Both the position numbers and the translations under genes were made by a program. From Sphingobacteriales bacterium JAD_PAG50586_3 (GTDB taxonomy: Bacteria > Bacteroidota > Bacteroidia > CAMBQF01): DNA of 64,000 nucleotides. The stretch spans positions 2,538,842 to 2,602,841 of the forward strand of contig CP096135.1 of the NCBI GenBank assembly GCA_023213195.1, written 5' to 3'. Shown here in pieces: positions 1 through 7,689 of this stretch (positions within the stretch are counted from its first letter, which is position 1; the number at the start of each line of letters is the position of its first letter). Below the pieces are notes generated by a model. The model did not search any database. It was not told the DNA's origin and saw only the letters and a list, made by a program, of their open reading frames with translations.

Positions 1-201
1 ATTAATCCAGTCTGCGTCTTCTTCGCCCTCAAACGGAAAGGGGCCCATGCCCAGCAAACCGTTTTCTGATTGAAGTACAACACGCATTCCGTTAGGTATA
101 TAGTTGGCTACCAGCGTAGGGATACCAATGCCAAGGTTGACATACATGCCATCTTTAAGCTCTTGGGCAATACGTTTGGCAATACCATTTTTATCAAGCA
201 T
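1..201 (-). CDS. scoB: 3-oxoacid CoA-transferase subunit B, N-terminal part (runs off the left edge)
   Basis: Only the first 67 codons are present, from an ATG at 201..199. The sequence shows the G-x-G-x-P loop NLGIGIPT (residues 22-29) and the motif SENG (45-48) followed by GLLGMGP. In the family the glutamate of this motif (Glu46 here) carries the CoA thioester intermediate. The enzyme transfers CoA from succinyl-CoA to acetoacetate or another 3-oxoacid in the cytoplasm. It needs an alpha subunit, which often lies just upstream; here the upstream neighbour on the same strand is a GNAT gene ending 40 bases away, so the alpha gene is either beyond the left edge or elsewhere. Substrate cannot be told from this fragment. 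Confidence 0.88.
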   Translation of the reverse strand, partial: MLDKNGIAKRIAQELKDGMYVNLGIGIPTLVANYIPNGMRVVLQSENGLLGMGPFPFEGEEDADWIN

Positions 202-241
202 AACCGTAAATTTTGAGACGGCAATATTAGTGAAATATGGC

Positions 242-751
242 CTAGCCTTTGCGCAATAGTGAATAAAATAGCTCGTCTAAATATTCACCGTTTTTGTATA
301 CCGATTGGCGTTGGGTACCTTCATATACAAAGCCCGCCTTTTCTAATACCCGGCCCGATGCCTTGTTGGGAGCAAATACACTGGCGTAAATCCTGTTCAT
401 ACCCAGGGTATCAAAACCATATTCGGCTAGTAGTTTGGTTGCCTGCGTAGCAATGCCTTTGCCCCAATACTCTTGGCCCAGCCAGTAGCCTACTTCGGCA
501 TTCATGCGGTACACATCGTCTTTGGGGAATATGCCGCAGCAGCCCACATGCTCCCCATTGGCTACAATGGCAAATACGCGGGTAGGGGTAGTGTCTTTTA
601 CATTGTTGATGAATGCAATGGCATTTTCAAGCGTGTAGGGGTGCGGAAAAACATCGCGCATAAACCCTGCTATAAGCGGGTTATTGCCCATGCGGGCAAT
701 GGCTTCGGCATCGGTAATTTGTAAAGGGCGCAGGCTAACGGTGGGGCTCAT
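242..751 (-). CDS. GNAT family N-acetyltransferase (RimJ/RimL-like)
   Basis: A 169-residue protein of the usual length for the Acetyltransf_3 group. The acetyl-CoA binding motif A is seen as [17 protein letters not shown], preceded by the beta strand with EVGYWLG and followed by the typical R-x-x-A...N-x-x-S-x-x-V-L-E-K-x-GF segment ([13 protein letters not shown]) near residue 135. Members acetylate N-termini of ribosomal proteins, amino groups of antibiotics or small amines; the sequence does not reveal the substrate. It lies 40 bases upstream of the CoA-transferase gene on the same strand and may be co-transcribed. No RBS-like sequence is visible. Confidence 0.85.
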   Translation of the reverse strand: MSPTVSLRPLQITDAEAIARMGNNPLIAGFMRDVFPHPYTLENAIAFINNVKDTTPTRVFAIVANGEHVGCCGIFPKDDVYRMNAEVGYWLGQEYWGKGIATQATKLLAEYGFDTLGMNRIYASVFAPNKASGRVLEKAGFVYEGTQRQSVYKNGEYLDELFYSLLRKG

Positions 752-868
752 GCTTGCAAGTTAAATTTTTTAACACCCCATTGTGCAATAGCTTAACAGA
801 AAAGTATTGTTGGGCATTGCTATGAAAAGGGAAAACGTTTAATTTTAGGTTATTGAAATTGACTTTGT

Positions 869-1258
869 ATGGAGGAGAGTAAATACGATGCCGAGGGAAA
901 TTTGAAAAACGGCATAATAAAGGAGTACTTTAAAAATGGGGCGGTATCATCAGAGGGTGAATATATAGATGGAGAAAAGACCGGGCTATGGAAGTACTAC
1001 CTGCTAAACGGACTAATTAAAGCCATTGGCCACTTTGAAAACGGCAAAATGATAGGCCCGTGGAAGTGGTACCGCGATAACGGTAAGCTTATGCAGGAAG
1101 GCACCTTTGAAAGCGGCGAAAAGAAAACCGGTGTTTGGAAACGCTTTCACCCCAACGGTAATTTGTACGATGAAGGCTTGTATAAAAACGATGCTAAGAA
1201 AGACGAGTGGAAAACCTATAATGCCGATGGTATATTAACAAAAAAGAAAAGGTATTAA
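869..1258 (+). CDS. YwqK/MORN-type repeat protein
   Basis: 129 residues made of about five tandem repeats of the MORN_2 type (patterns such as NGxxxxEGxYxxGxKxGxWKxYxxNG), for example DGEKTGLWKYYLLNG and NGKMIGPWKWYRDNG. Such repeats form beta-hairpin stacks. In databases these proteins are labelled 'toxin-antitoxin system YwqK family antitoxin', but no toxin gene is next to it, so I would not assume that role. There is no signal peptide, so it is probably cytoplasmic. The ATG directly follows GACTTTGT, a weak match to the Bacteroidota -7 element. Confidence 0.75.
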   Translation: MEESKYDAEGNLKNGIIKEYFKNGAVSSEGEYIDGEKTGLWKYYLLNGLIKAIGHFENGKMIGPWKWYRDNGKLMQEGTFESGEKKTGVWKRFHPNGNLYDEGLYKNDAKKDEWKTYNADGILTKKKRY

Positions 1259-1342
1259 TAGCCTTTCCCTTAATGTAAGAGTAAAGCAATCAGCTAAAGG
1301 GCCATAACTTTCAATACCTTGGCGCGGGCAATTTTTTTTGGC

Positions 1343-1350
1343 TACTTTTG
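1343..1350 (+). promoter_or_regulatory. Promoter -7 element of the GT2 gene
   Basis: TACTTTTG fits TAnnTTTG, the -7 consensus of the Bacteroidota housekeeping sigma factor. It lies 22 bases before the ATG at 1373. A TTG that could be the -33 element is at 1318-1320. Confidence 0.6.
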
Positions 1351-1372
1351 CAGTATATTATTAAATAGTAAG

Positions 1373-2441
1373 ATGGTTGATGTGCCTTTGGTCTCAGTAT
1401 TAATGCCTGTTTACAACACTGCCCCGTTTTTGGCAGAGGCTATCCAAAGCATCTTAAATCAAACTTACCAGAATTTAGAGCTTATTATTGTTAATGATGG
1501 CTCTACCGATAATTCAGAAGAGGTAATCCTTTCTTTTAACGATAAAAGAATTAGGTATTACCCCAATGCCGAAAACAAAAAAATAGTTTACAGCCGCAAT
1601 AAAGCGCTGGAACTGGCTAACGGAAAGTATATCGCTTTTTTAGATAGCGATGACTATTCTGTACCCAACAGGCTAGAAATACAGGTTGATTTTCTAGAGA
1701 AAAATATGCTTTTTGGTTTCATAGGGTCTAATGCGCGGTTTGTAAACACACGTAATGAATATTCTGATAATATTATTAGCTACCAGATTGGTGATGATGA
1801 TATAGAGATTATACTATTGTTTAAAAATTTCTTTTGCGCTTCTACTATTACATTTAGGCGAGATGCTATTGGCAATTTGCGTTTTAATCCTGATTTTCCC
1901 GTTGCCGAAGATTATGATTTTTATTTACGAATACTTGAAAAAGGTTGGAAAGCAACAAACTTAAACCAAGGTACTTACCTACTACCGGGTTCATAATTTT
2001 AATATTACCCATACAGAAAATAATTTGTTGATAGCAAAGGATATAGAAATTTTAAAGAGGCAAATAGAAGCCCTTAAATTTAACTATACTGATGAAGCTT
2101 TGCGGTTTTATTTTTTACTTGGAAAGTTGGATAATGAAGAGTATTATAATGAATATTCTATTGTTGACTTTGTTAAGGCTAATAAGTTTTTTGTAGACCT
2201 TGTGAAAGCTAATGCTAAAGTTAATAAGTATAATCAACAAGCTTTGATAAATTATTTATATGTAAAATGGTGGTTATTTTTTATTACTATTAAAAAGTAT
2301 GATTTTAAAATATACAAGCATGTTTTATATTCTCCATTTTACAATAAATTAAATTTGGTTACAAAGGTTAAGTTTTTTTTAAATGTTTTATTAATAGAAA
2401 AGCATTGTAATGAGACTTGCATATATTATAACATGCCATAA
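1373..2441 (+). CDS. Glycosyltransferase family 2 (reading frame broken near 1980)
   Basis: The N-terminal GT-A domain is clear: VSVLMPVYNT, then LIIVNDGSTDNS and the metal-binding DSDD of FLDSDDYSVPNR. Such enzymes transfer a sugar from a nucleotide donor, here probably to a surface polysaccharide or protein. I use the ATG at 1373, after a good promoter, rather than the longer frame from 1319. The frame stops at 1996, but shifting by one base near 1980 (TACCTACTACC) continues it as YRVHNFNITHTENN and on to 2441, giving about 355 residues, normal for the family. The C-terminal part is AT-rich and lysine/asparagine-rich compared with most of the window, which together with the next gene suggests a transferred glycan cassette. 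Its 3' end overlaps the next gene by 32 bases. Confidence 0.82.
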
Positions 2442-3425
2442 GAATATTGAGCAGGTTTGCAGGTTAATAGACCGCTTAAATAATAATGATAGCACTATTG
2501 TTATACATGCTAGTAAAACTAGTGAACCCGGCTTTTTTGAAGGCCTAAAGCAAATAATAGCTGGCAATGCAAAATATGCAAATGTGTTTTTTTGCAAGCG
2601 CGAAGATGGCACACATAATAGTTTTGGTATTGTAAAAGGGGTAATAAACGGACTTACTTTTTTATTTAAAAATAATATTCAGTTTGATTATGTAAGTCTA
2701 ATTAGCGGACAAGATTATCCAATAAAATCTAATACTGAAATTACTGAATTTTTTATTAAAAATAATGGTAAACAGTTTTTAGATTTTTTTCCATTATCGC
2801 CAAGGCTTTATAATGATTATGATTATGATAATTCTTGGGGCCTTAATAGGCAACATTATAGAATAGACAGGTACCATTTTGTTATTGATGGTGAAGTATT
2901 ATCTATACCTGAATTACTATCATCTAGGTTAATACAATATCCACTATTCAACACCGTTAAAATTTTTTTATACGAAAGTAAAAAGTACATTAAGCAAAAA
3001 CGCTTTAAGAAAGAATTAGGGTTGTTGTTTTGGAGTAGGGTGCTGCCCCGTAAGCGCAAAATACCAACCGATTTTGATGTTTTTGGGGAAAAACATGGTG
3101 GTCAATATCGCGCCAGGTAGCAGAATACTGTGTAAACCAACATTTTAATAATAAGCGTTACCGTAAGTTTTTCAGGTATACCTTAATACCTGACGAAATG
3201 TATATACACACCATTTTGCTTAATTCACAGTTTGCAAATAGTTGCATAAATAACGATTTGCGTGATATTGAGTGGGATGGTGGCGATGGTACGCACCCTA
3301 TTATATTTAAGGCCGAGGATATTGATAGATTTAAAGCATCGCCCGATTTGTTTGCCCGTAAATTCGATACGACCGTAGATAGTAAAATCCTGGATTTAAT
3401 TGACAAAGAGATACTTAATAAGTAA
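2410..3425 (+). CDS. Beta-1,6-N-acetylglucosaminyltransferase-like, GT14 (frame broken near 3093)
   Basis: Begins MRLAYIITCHKN and contains VSLISGQDYPIKS, the hallmark of the core-2/I-branching (GT14) family, which adds GlcNAc or xylose branches. The open frame ends at 3120. The neighbouring frame continues as WWSISRQVAEYC, the conserved W-W-S-x-S-R stretch of GT14 enzymes, and then to a stop at 3423-3425. Restoring one base in the ACATGG at 3092-3098 joins them into about 338 residues. It overlaps the preceding GT2 gene by 32 bases, so both probably act on the same glycan. AT content is high, as in the GT2 C-terminus. No membrane segment is evident. Confidence 0.82.
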
Positions 3426-4318
3426 GTTCTTCTTTCCAAACTAATATTGCTCTGTCGTCTCCGGTGGTTACTAGGTAATCATCAACCCAAAGCACTTTGT
3501 TTACAGAGTTTTTGTGGGCATTATGGGTGTCTTTGCTTAGGCGTTGTAGTACCTCAAAGGTTTCGGCATTCCATAGTTTGGCCGTTTTATCGCGGCTGCC
3601 GGTGGCAAATAAAGTAGCGTTGGCATTAAAAGCAATGCTGTACAGGGCAAAGTTGTGCCCGGGAATAGATTGGATAAGGTTATAGCCTTTTACATCGTAT
3701 ATATTCAAATGTGCGTCGCGGCTGCCGGTAAGTAAAAACTGCCCGTTGGGGTGGTACTTAACACAGTTGGCACTCATGGTGTGGTCTTCCAGCCTATGGG
3801 TTTCTACCATGGTAGCTATGTTGAATATACGCACCGTATTATCGCCGCAGGCTATGGCAAACTCACTTTCTGTGGTGTTAACATCGGCATTGCGCAGTTT
3901 GGCATCGCATAGCTTAATAGTACCTTAGCACACATAGGTTTGGCTATCCCAAACCGAGAAAGAACCATCGCCGCCCAGGGCTATAAACTTTTGGTGTTTA
4001 GGTAGGTAGAGTATATCAAACACCCCATTGGCATGGTTTAGCAGGTATTTAATTTCCTGCTTTAGCTCAAGGTTTATGATGTGTATGCCGCCTTTATCGG
4101 TGCCAATGGCAATAAAACGTTCGCCTATAGGGGTAATGCAGTAAATAACACCCTCTACCTTAGCAACTACCTTGCCCGCAGCCATAGTGGTTAAATCCCA
4201 CTCAACGGCAAGGCCATCGCTACCGCCGCTGTACATATGCATAGGGCGTATGCTTTGTGCTAACGTATATAGGGGGCCTTTGTGGCCTAATAAGCTCTCC
4301 GGCTTTAATAATATTCAC
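3415..4318 (-). CDS. WD40 repeat protein (interrupted by an in-frame stop)
   Basis: The product has WD40 repeats, for example HTMSANCVKYHPNGQFLLTG, with SRDAHLNIYD and SRDKTAKLWN at repeat ends, consistent with a single seven-bladed propeller of about 300 residues. These act as cytoplasmic scaffolds; no partner is evident. Two defects are visible. A TAA at 3927-3925 lies in frame between QTYVC and GTIKLCDAK; changing one base to CAA restores a continuous repeat. Near 4290 the frame also changes, since GTG at 4318 (right after promoter TAAATTTG) reads NIIKAGELI, while GHKGPLYTLA, a typical first blade, is in the adjacent frame. The 3' end overlaps the convergent GT14 gene by 11 bases. Confidence 0.72.
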
Positions 4319-4322
4319 AGGG

Positions 4323-4330
4323 CAAATTTA
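4323..4330 (-). promoter_or_regulatory. Promoter -7 element of the WD40 gene
   Basis: On the minus strand TAAATTTG matches TAnnTTTG and is followed after 4 bases by the GTG at 4318, supporting a very short or absent leader. Confidence 0.5.
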
Positions 4331-4438
4331 CGGCATAGCATTTGGGGTATAGCATATATTGATAAAAATATATCTCGGTTGAAAAACAACATTTATTAGC
4401 CTGTATACGTATTATATATAATTGATAATATCAGTAAG

Positions 4439-5338
4439 ATGAAAAGCCATTTTAAAAGCCTTGTGTTTTCTATAATAACACTGTTGGGTATAGCAGCCCC
4501 ACAGTTGCAGGCGCAAGAACCCACTAAAGGGTTGCTATACAAAATATCGGGCAACGGGCTTAAAAAGCCTAGTTACTTGTTCGGCACGTTCCATGTTTTG
4601 CGCAGCGGGTACTTTGATGATAGGCCCCTAATAGGCAATTGTTTTGAAAAGGCAGATAAACTGGTGGTAGAGGTAGAACTATTACCAGGTTCTATGTTTG
4701 CCCTGCAAGATGCTATGTCTATGCCCGATGTATCCGTATCTGACTTTTTAAGCACCGAAGAAATTGATAAGCTAGACCGTAAATTAATACGCAGCACCGG
4801 CAGTGGTATAGACTCTTACAACCATACTAAACCGGCAGCTATTATGCTATCACTAACATCGGCAATGCCAGTACAGTCTAAAGAAAAGTTTAGCATGTAT
4901 ACCGGCGAGGTTATGGATACCCACCTGATGGAAAAGGCGCACGATAATGATAAGCCCGTAATATCGTTAGAAACGGTAGATGAGCAGGTTGATGTTTTGT
5001 TAGGCGAACCTATTGAACTGCAACTATCACAGCTAAAAGATTACCTAAACCTGGAGAATAAAGACGACACCAGTAGCGGCAAGGTGGTAGACTTATATTT
5101 TGCCGAAGACCTTGCAGGCCTATACCAAATGGCCCTTGATAACCCCGACCAAATTGGCAGCATGGACCGCATGCTTACCAACCGTAATAATAAATGGATG
5201 CAAAAGCTGCCCGATATTATGAGTGATGCATCGTGCTTTATTGCCGTAGGCGCTTTGCACCTTGCAGGGCCCGATGGGTTGGTTTACCAGTTGCGCAAAG
5301 CAGGCTATACGGTAACAGCCCTTCCCGTAGCTAAATAA
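4439..5338 (+). CDS. TraB/GumN family secreted protein, copy 1
   Basis: 299 residues with a Sec signal peptide (hydrophobic stretch about 9-20, likely cut after QLQA). The family signature is present at both ends: GTFH at residues 49-52 and GALHLAG at 271-277, the paired G-x-x-H motifs that in the related TIKI proteins form a metal-dependent protease site. The bacterial members are mostly uncharacterised, so proteolysis is inference. It would act in the periplasm or outside. A paralog follows 64 bases downstream in the same orientation, and an ECF sigma factor after that. The upstream 100 bases are AT-rich; I see no clear TAnnTTTG. Confidence 0.85.
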   Translation: MKSHFKSLVFSIITLLGIAAPQLQAQEPTKGLLYKISGNGLKKPSYLFGTFHVLRSGYFDDRPLIGNCFEKADKLVVEVELLPGSMFALQDAMSMPDVSVSDFLSTEEIDKLDRKLIRSTGSGIDSYNHTKPAAIMLSLTSAMPVQSKEKFSMYTGEVMDTHLMEKAHDNDKPVISLETVDEQVDVLLGEPIELQLSQLKDYLNLENKDDTSSGKVVDLYFAEDLAGLYQMALDNPDQIGSMDRMLTNRNNKWMQKLPDIMSDASCFIAVGALHLAGPDGLVYQLRKAGYTVTALPVAK

Positions 5339-5402
5339 AATATTTTTAAGCGCGCGTAATTTTATAGCTTAGTGCAGCACTAATGGTGTTGTAACATTCG
5401 CT

Positions 5403-6296
5403 ATGAATAACTTTATCAAATCCATATCTTTGTTTATAGCCCTGCTTATTGGCGGGCTTTGTTCTCAAACCTTTGCTCAGGAAGAACCTACAAATGGCTT
5501 ACTGTACCAGGTATCGGGCAACGGGCTTAAAAAGCCCAGCTACCTGTTTGGCACCTTCCATTTGCTTAATAGCGATTATTTAAAAGAGACTCCAAAAGTA
5601 GCTGAGTGCTTTGATAAAGCCAAGGGCGTGGTGGTAGAGTTAGAGTTAACCCCCAACGATTTGATGGTTATGCAAACGTCTATGTTGATGCCGGATAAAA
5701 AACTATCAGACCTATTAACAAAAGAAGAGTTGGATAAGCTAGACTCTAAACTTACCGATGCTATGGGCTTTGGTATATCCTTATTCAATAACCTAAAGCC
5801 TGCTGCTGTGGCTACATTGTTGGCTGCTGCTATGCCGCCCGATGTTAAAGCCCGTATAGAAAAATACCGCGGCAGCCCTATGGATATGTATTTTATTGAA
5901 GAAGGGCGCAACAAAAAGAAAACCATTACAGGCCTTGAAACTGTGCAGGAGCAGATAGATATTTTAATGGGCAAACCTATTGATGAGCAGGTGGTAGACC
6001 TTAAAAAATACATTACCAAAATTGATGAGGCTGATACCATTACCGCCAAAATTGTAGACCTGTATTTTGCTCAGGATTTGGCCGGGCTATGGGCTATATC
6101 TACTGATAATAAAGAGTTTGTAGGTGATATGAAACGCCTGTTAGACGACCGTAATAACAACTGGATGAAAAAGCTACCCGGGTTAATGAAAAAACAGCCA
6201 CAATTTATTGCTGTTGGCGCTTTACACCTGGCAGGGCCTGTGGGGCTTGTTTACCAGTTGCGCAAAGCAGGCTATACCGTAACACCAATAAAGTAA
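5403..6296 (+). CDS. TraB/GumN family secreted protein, copy 2
   Basis: 297 residues, tandem paralog of the preceding gene. The signal peptide covers about residues 1-25 (cut near TFAQ). The two family motifs are GTFH (50-53) and GALHLAG near the C-terminus, and the segments SGNGLKKPSYLFG and VYQLRKAGYTVT are almost identical in both copies, while the middle has diverged. This points to an old duplication under constraint at the putative active site. It is followed after 19 bases by the sigma factor gene, so all four genes 4439-7404 may form one operon. Substrate unknown. Confidence 0.85.
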   Translation: MNNFIKSISLFIALLIGGLCSQTFAQEEPTNGLLYQVSGNGLKKPSYLFGTFHLLNSDYLKETPKVAECFDKAKGVVVELELTPNDLMVMQTSMLMPDKKLSDLLTKEELDKLDSKLTDAMGFGISLFNNLKPAAVATLLAAAMPPDVKARIEKYRGSPMDMYFIEEGRNKKKTITGLETVQEQIDILMGKPIDEQVVDLKKYITKIDEADTITAKIVDLYFAQDLAGLWAISTDNKEFVGDMKRLLDDRNNNWMKKLPGLMKKQPQFIAVGALHLAGPVGLVYQLRKAGYTVTPIK

Positions 6297-6315
6297 ATAG
6301 GGTAGGGGTAAAAAA

Positions 6316-6794
6316 ATGCGTTTTTTAGAGCAAATAGAAGAACACACAGGCATTATCAATAAGATAGTAAACCTGTATGCCGATACTGCTGACGACAGGC
6401 AAGACCTGCGCCAGGAGATATTGTTGCAAGCATACCGTTCTTACAAAAGCTTTGAAAACCGCTCTAAATTTTCAACATGGCTATACCGTGTATGCCTTAA
6501 TACGGCCCTTGTTTTTCAGCGCAAAAGCAAGCGCATGGTTACGGTTGATATTGATAACATAAAACCATTAAGCAATAATAACGATGTGCACCACGGGGCA
6601 GAGTTATTGTACCTGTAGCCATAAAGCAACTGCCACCTGCCGAACGTTCAATTATTATTTTGCATTTGGATGGATATGCCAATGATGAGATTGCAGAGAT
6701 GATAGGCATATCTAAAAACAATGCGGCTGTTAAACTACACCGCATAAAACAAACATTAACAGATAAGGTAAGAAATGAAGCTAACAGGGTTTGA
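6316..6794 (+). CDS. ECF-type RNA polymerase sigma factor (frame broken near 6613)
   Basis: The first frame holds sigma region 2: DDRQDLRQEILLQAYRSYKS, then FSTWLYRVCLNTAL. It stops at 6618. Shifting one base near TACCTGTAGCC gives VAIKQLPPAERS and then LDGYANDEIAEMIGISKNN, region 4 with its helix-turn-helix, ending at 6792-6794. The whole is about 159 residues, right for a minimal ECF sigma. It overlaps the next gene by 20 bases, typical of translationally coupled sigma/anti-sigma pairs, and follows the two TraB/GumN genes closely. Its targets cannot be told from the sequence. Because the break sits between the two domains, a true pseudogene is possible, but the pattern of similar breaks here favours sequence error. 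Confidence 0.8.
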
Positions 6795-7404
6795 TAACGA
6801 GTGGGATGCCTTGCAAAATGCGTTGCAGGGCCCTACAGGTAAAGCATATACCGAGGCCGACCTTAAGGCCGACTCGGCTATGCCGTTGCAAAAGCTAAAA
6901 AAGCAGTGGGATTTACGTATTGTGTTTACCCTGGCTATTGCGCCTATATGGCTGGTTGCTGTGTTCTATTTTAACGAGTTTATTATTCAGCTGCTTATGG
7001 GGCTGGTATTTATTTCTAATTTATGGTCGCTATACATTAGCTTCAACCTTAAAAGCAAACTAAAAAAGGGGGTTAACTCTAACCTGCCTGTTCTTGAAAA
7101 TATTAAAATCACCCATAACCTTATAAGCACCGCCATAAGGCTTGAAGAGCGGGTGTTTATCTTTATTTACCCCATATCTGTAGCAGCCGGTTTTTTTGCC
7201 GGTTTGTCTATGAGTGGCGCTGTAAATAATATAGCCAACAACCCACAAAAGGCCCTAACCATACTAACTATATTGGGTGTTTGCATAGTGGTTTTAACTC
7301 CTCTAAGCCACTTCATGGCTAAGTGGTTAAACAAGCTGGCATTTGGTAATTATCTTAAAGAGTTAAAACGAGTTATCGAGTCGTACGAAAACGATAAACA
7401 GTAG
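6775..7404 (+). CDS. Four-helix membrane protein, candidate anti-sigma factor
   Basis: 209 residues. A soluble N-terminus of about 45 residues is followed by predicted membrane helices near 48-66, 69-90, 126-147 and 161-180, and a short charged tail. The family is not recognised with certainty. The position (start overlapping the ECF sigma 3' end by 20 bases) and topology (cytosolic N-terminus then helices) match membrane anti-sigma factors found with ECF genes in Bacteroidota. That role is inferred from context. It is followed by a 285-base gap with a terminator. Confidence 0.6.
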   Translation: MKLTGFDNEWDALQNALQGPTGKAYTEADLKADSAMPLQKLKKQWDLRIVFTLAIAPIWLVAVFYFNEFIIQLLMGLVFISNLWSLYISFNLKSKLKKGVNSNLPVLENIKITHNLISTAIRLEERVFIFIYPISVAAGFFAGLSMSGAVNNIANNPQKALTILTILGVCIVVLTPLSHFMAKWLNKLAFGNYLKELKRVIESYENDKQ

Positions 7405-7539
7405 GTAATTCAATTTTTAGCCTCAGAAAATGAAGGGCTAAAAGCATGTAAATAGCATATAAATATGCCAAATATGTTGCCCTACTTACATTGTTTTTTA
7501 TATAAGTTCATATAATTGTTTTTTGTGTTAGTCAACGGT

Positions 7540-7575
7540 AGCGGGTAAAACAGCAGTTTTGCCCGCTTCTTTTTA
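7540..7575 (+). terminator. Rho-independent terminator
   Basis: A 12-base-pair hairpin, AGCGGGTAAAAC / GTTTTGCCCGCT with loop AGCA, followed by TCTTTTT. It ends the sigma/anti-sigma operon and insulates the surface-protein region that follows. Confidence 0.75.
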
Positions 7576-7593
7576 GGTGTATTCCTTACACAG

Positions 7594-7610
7594 GTATTGC
7601 ATTGCAATAC
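7594..7610. promoter_or_regulatory. Operator-like inverted repeat upstream of the large T9SS gene
   Basis: GTATTGCA-T-TGCAATAC is a perfect 8-base inverted repeat with a one-base spacer, 84 bases before the start codon and about 30 bases before TACTTTTA, a likely -7 element. The form suits a dimeric helix-turn-helix regulator, but which one is unknown. Confidence 0.4.
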
Positions 7611-7689
7611 TATTGAGTTGTAGCCCCATGTAGCCCAAATACTTTTACCACAGTTAATAAACCAACCACCATTAACAAATTTTTGAGCT

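Noticed and set aside
869-1258. A toxin-antitoxin system around the YwqK repeat protein.
   Set aside because: No toxin-like gene is adjacent; the antitoxin label is inherited from database naming.
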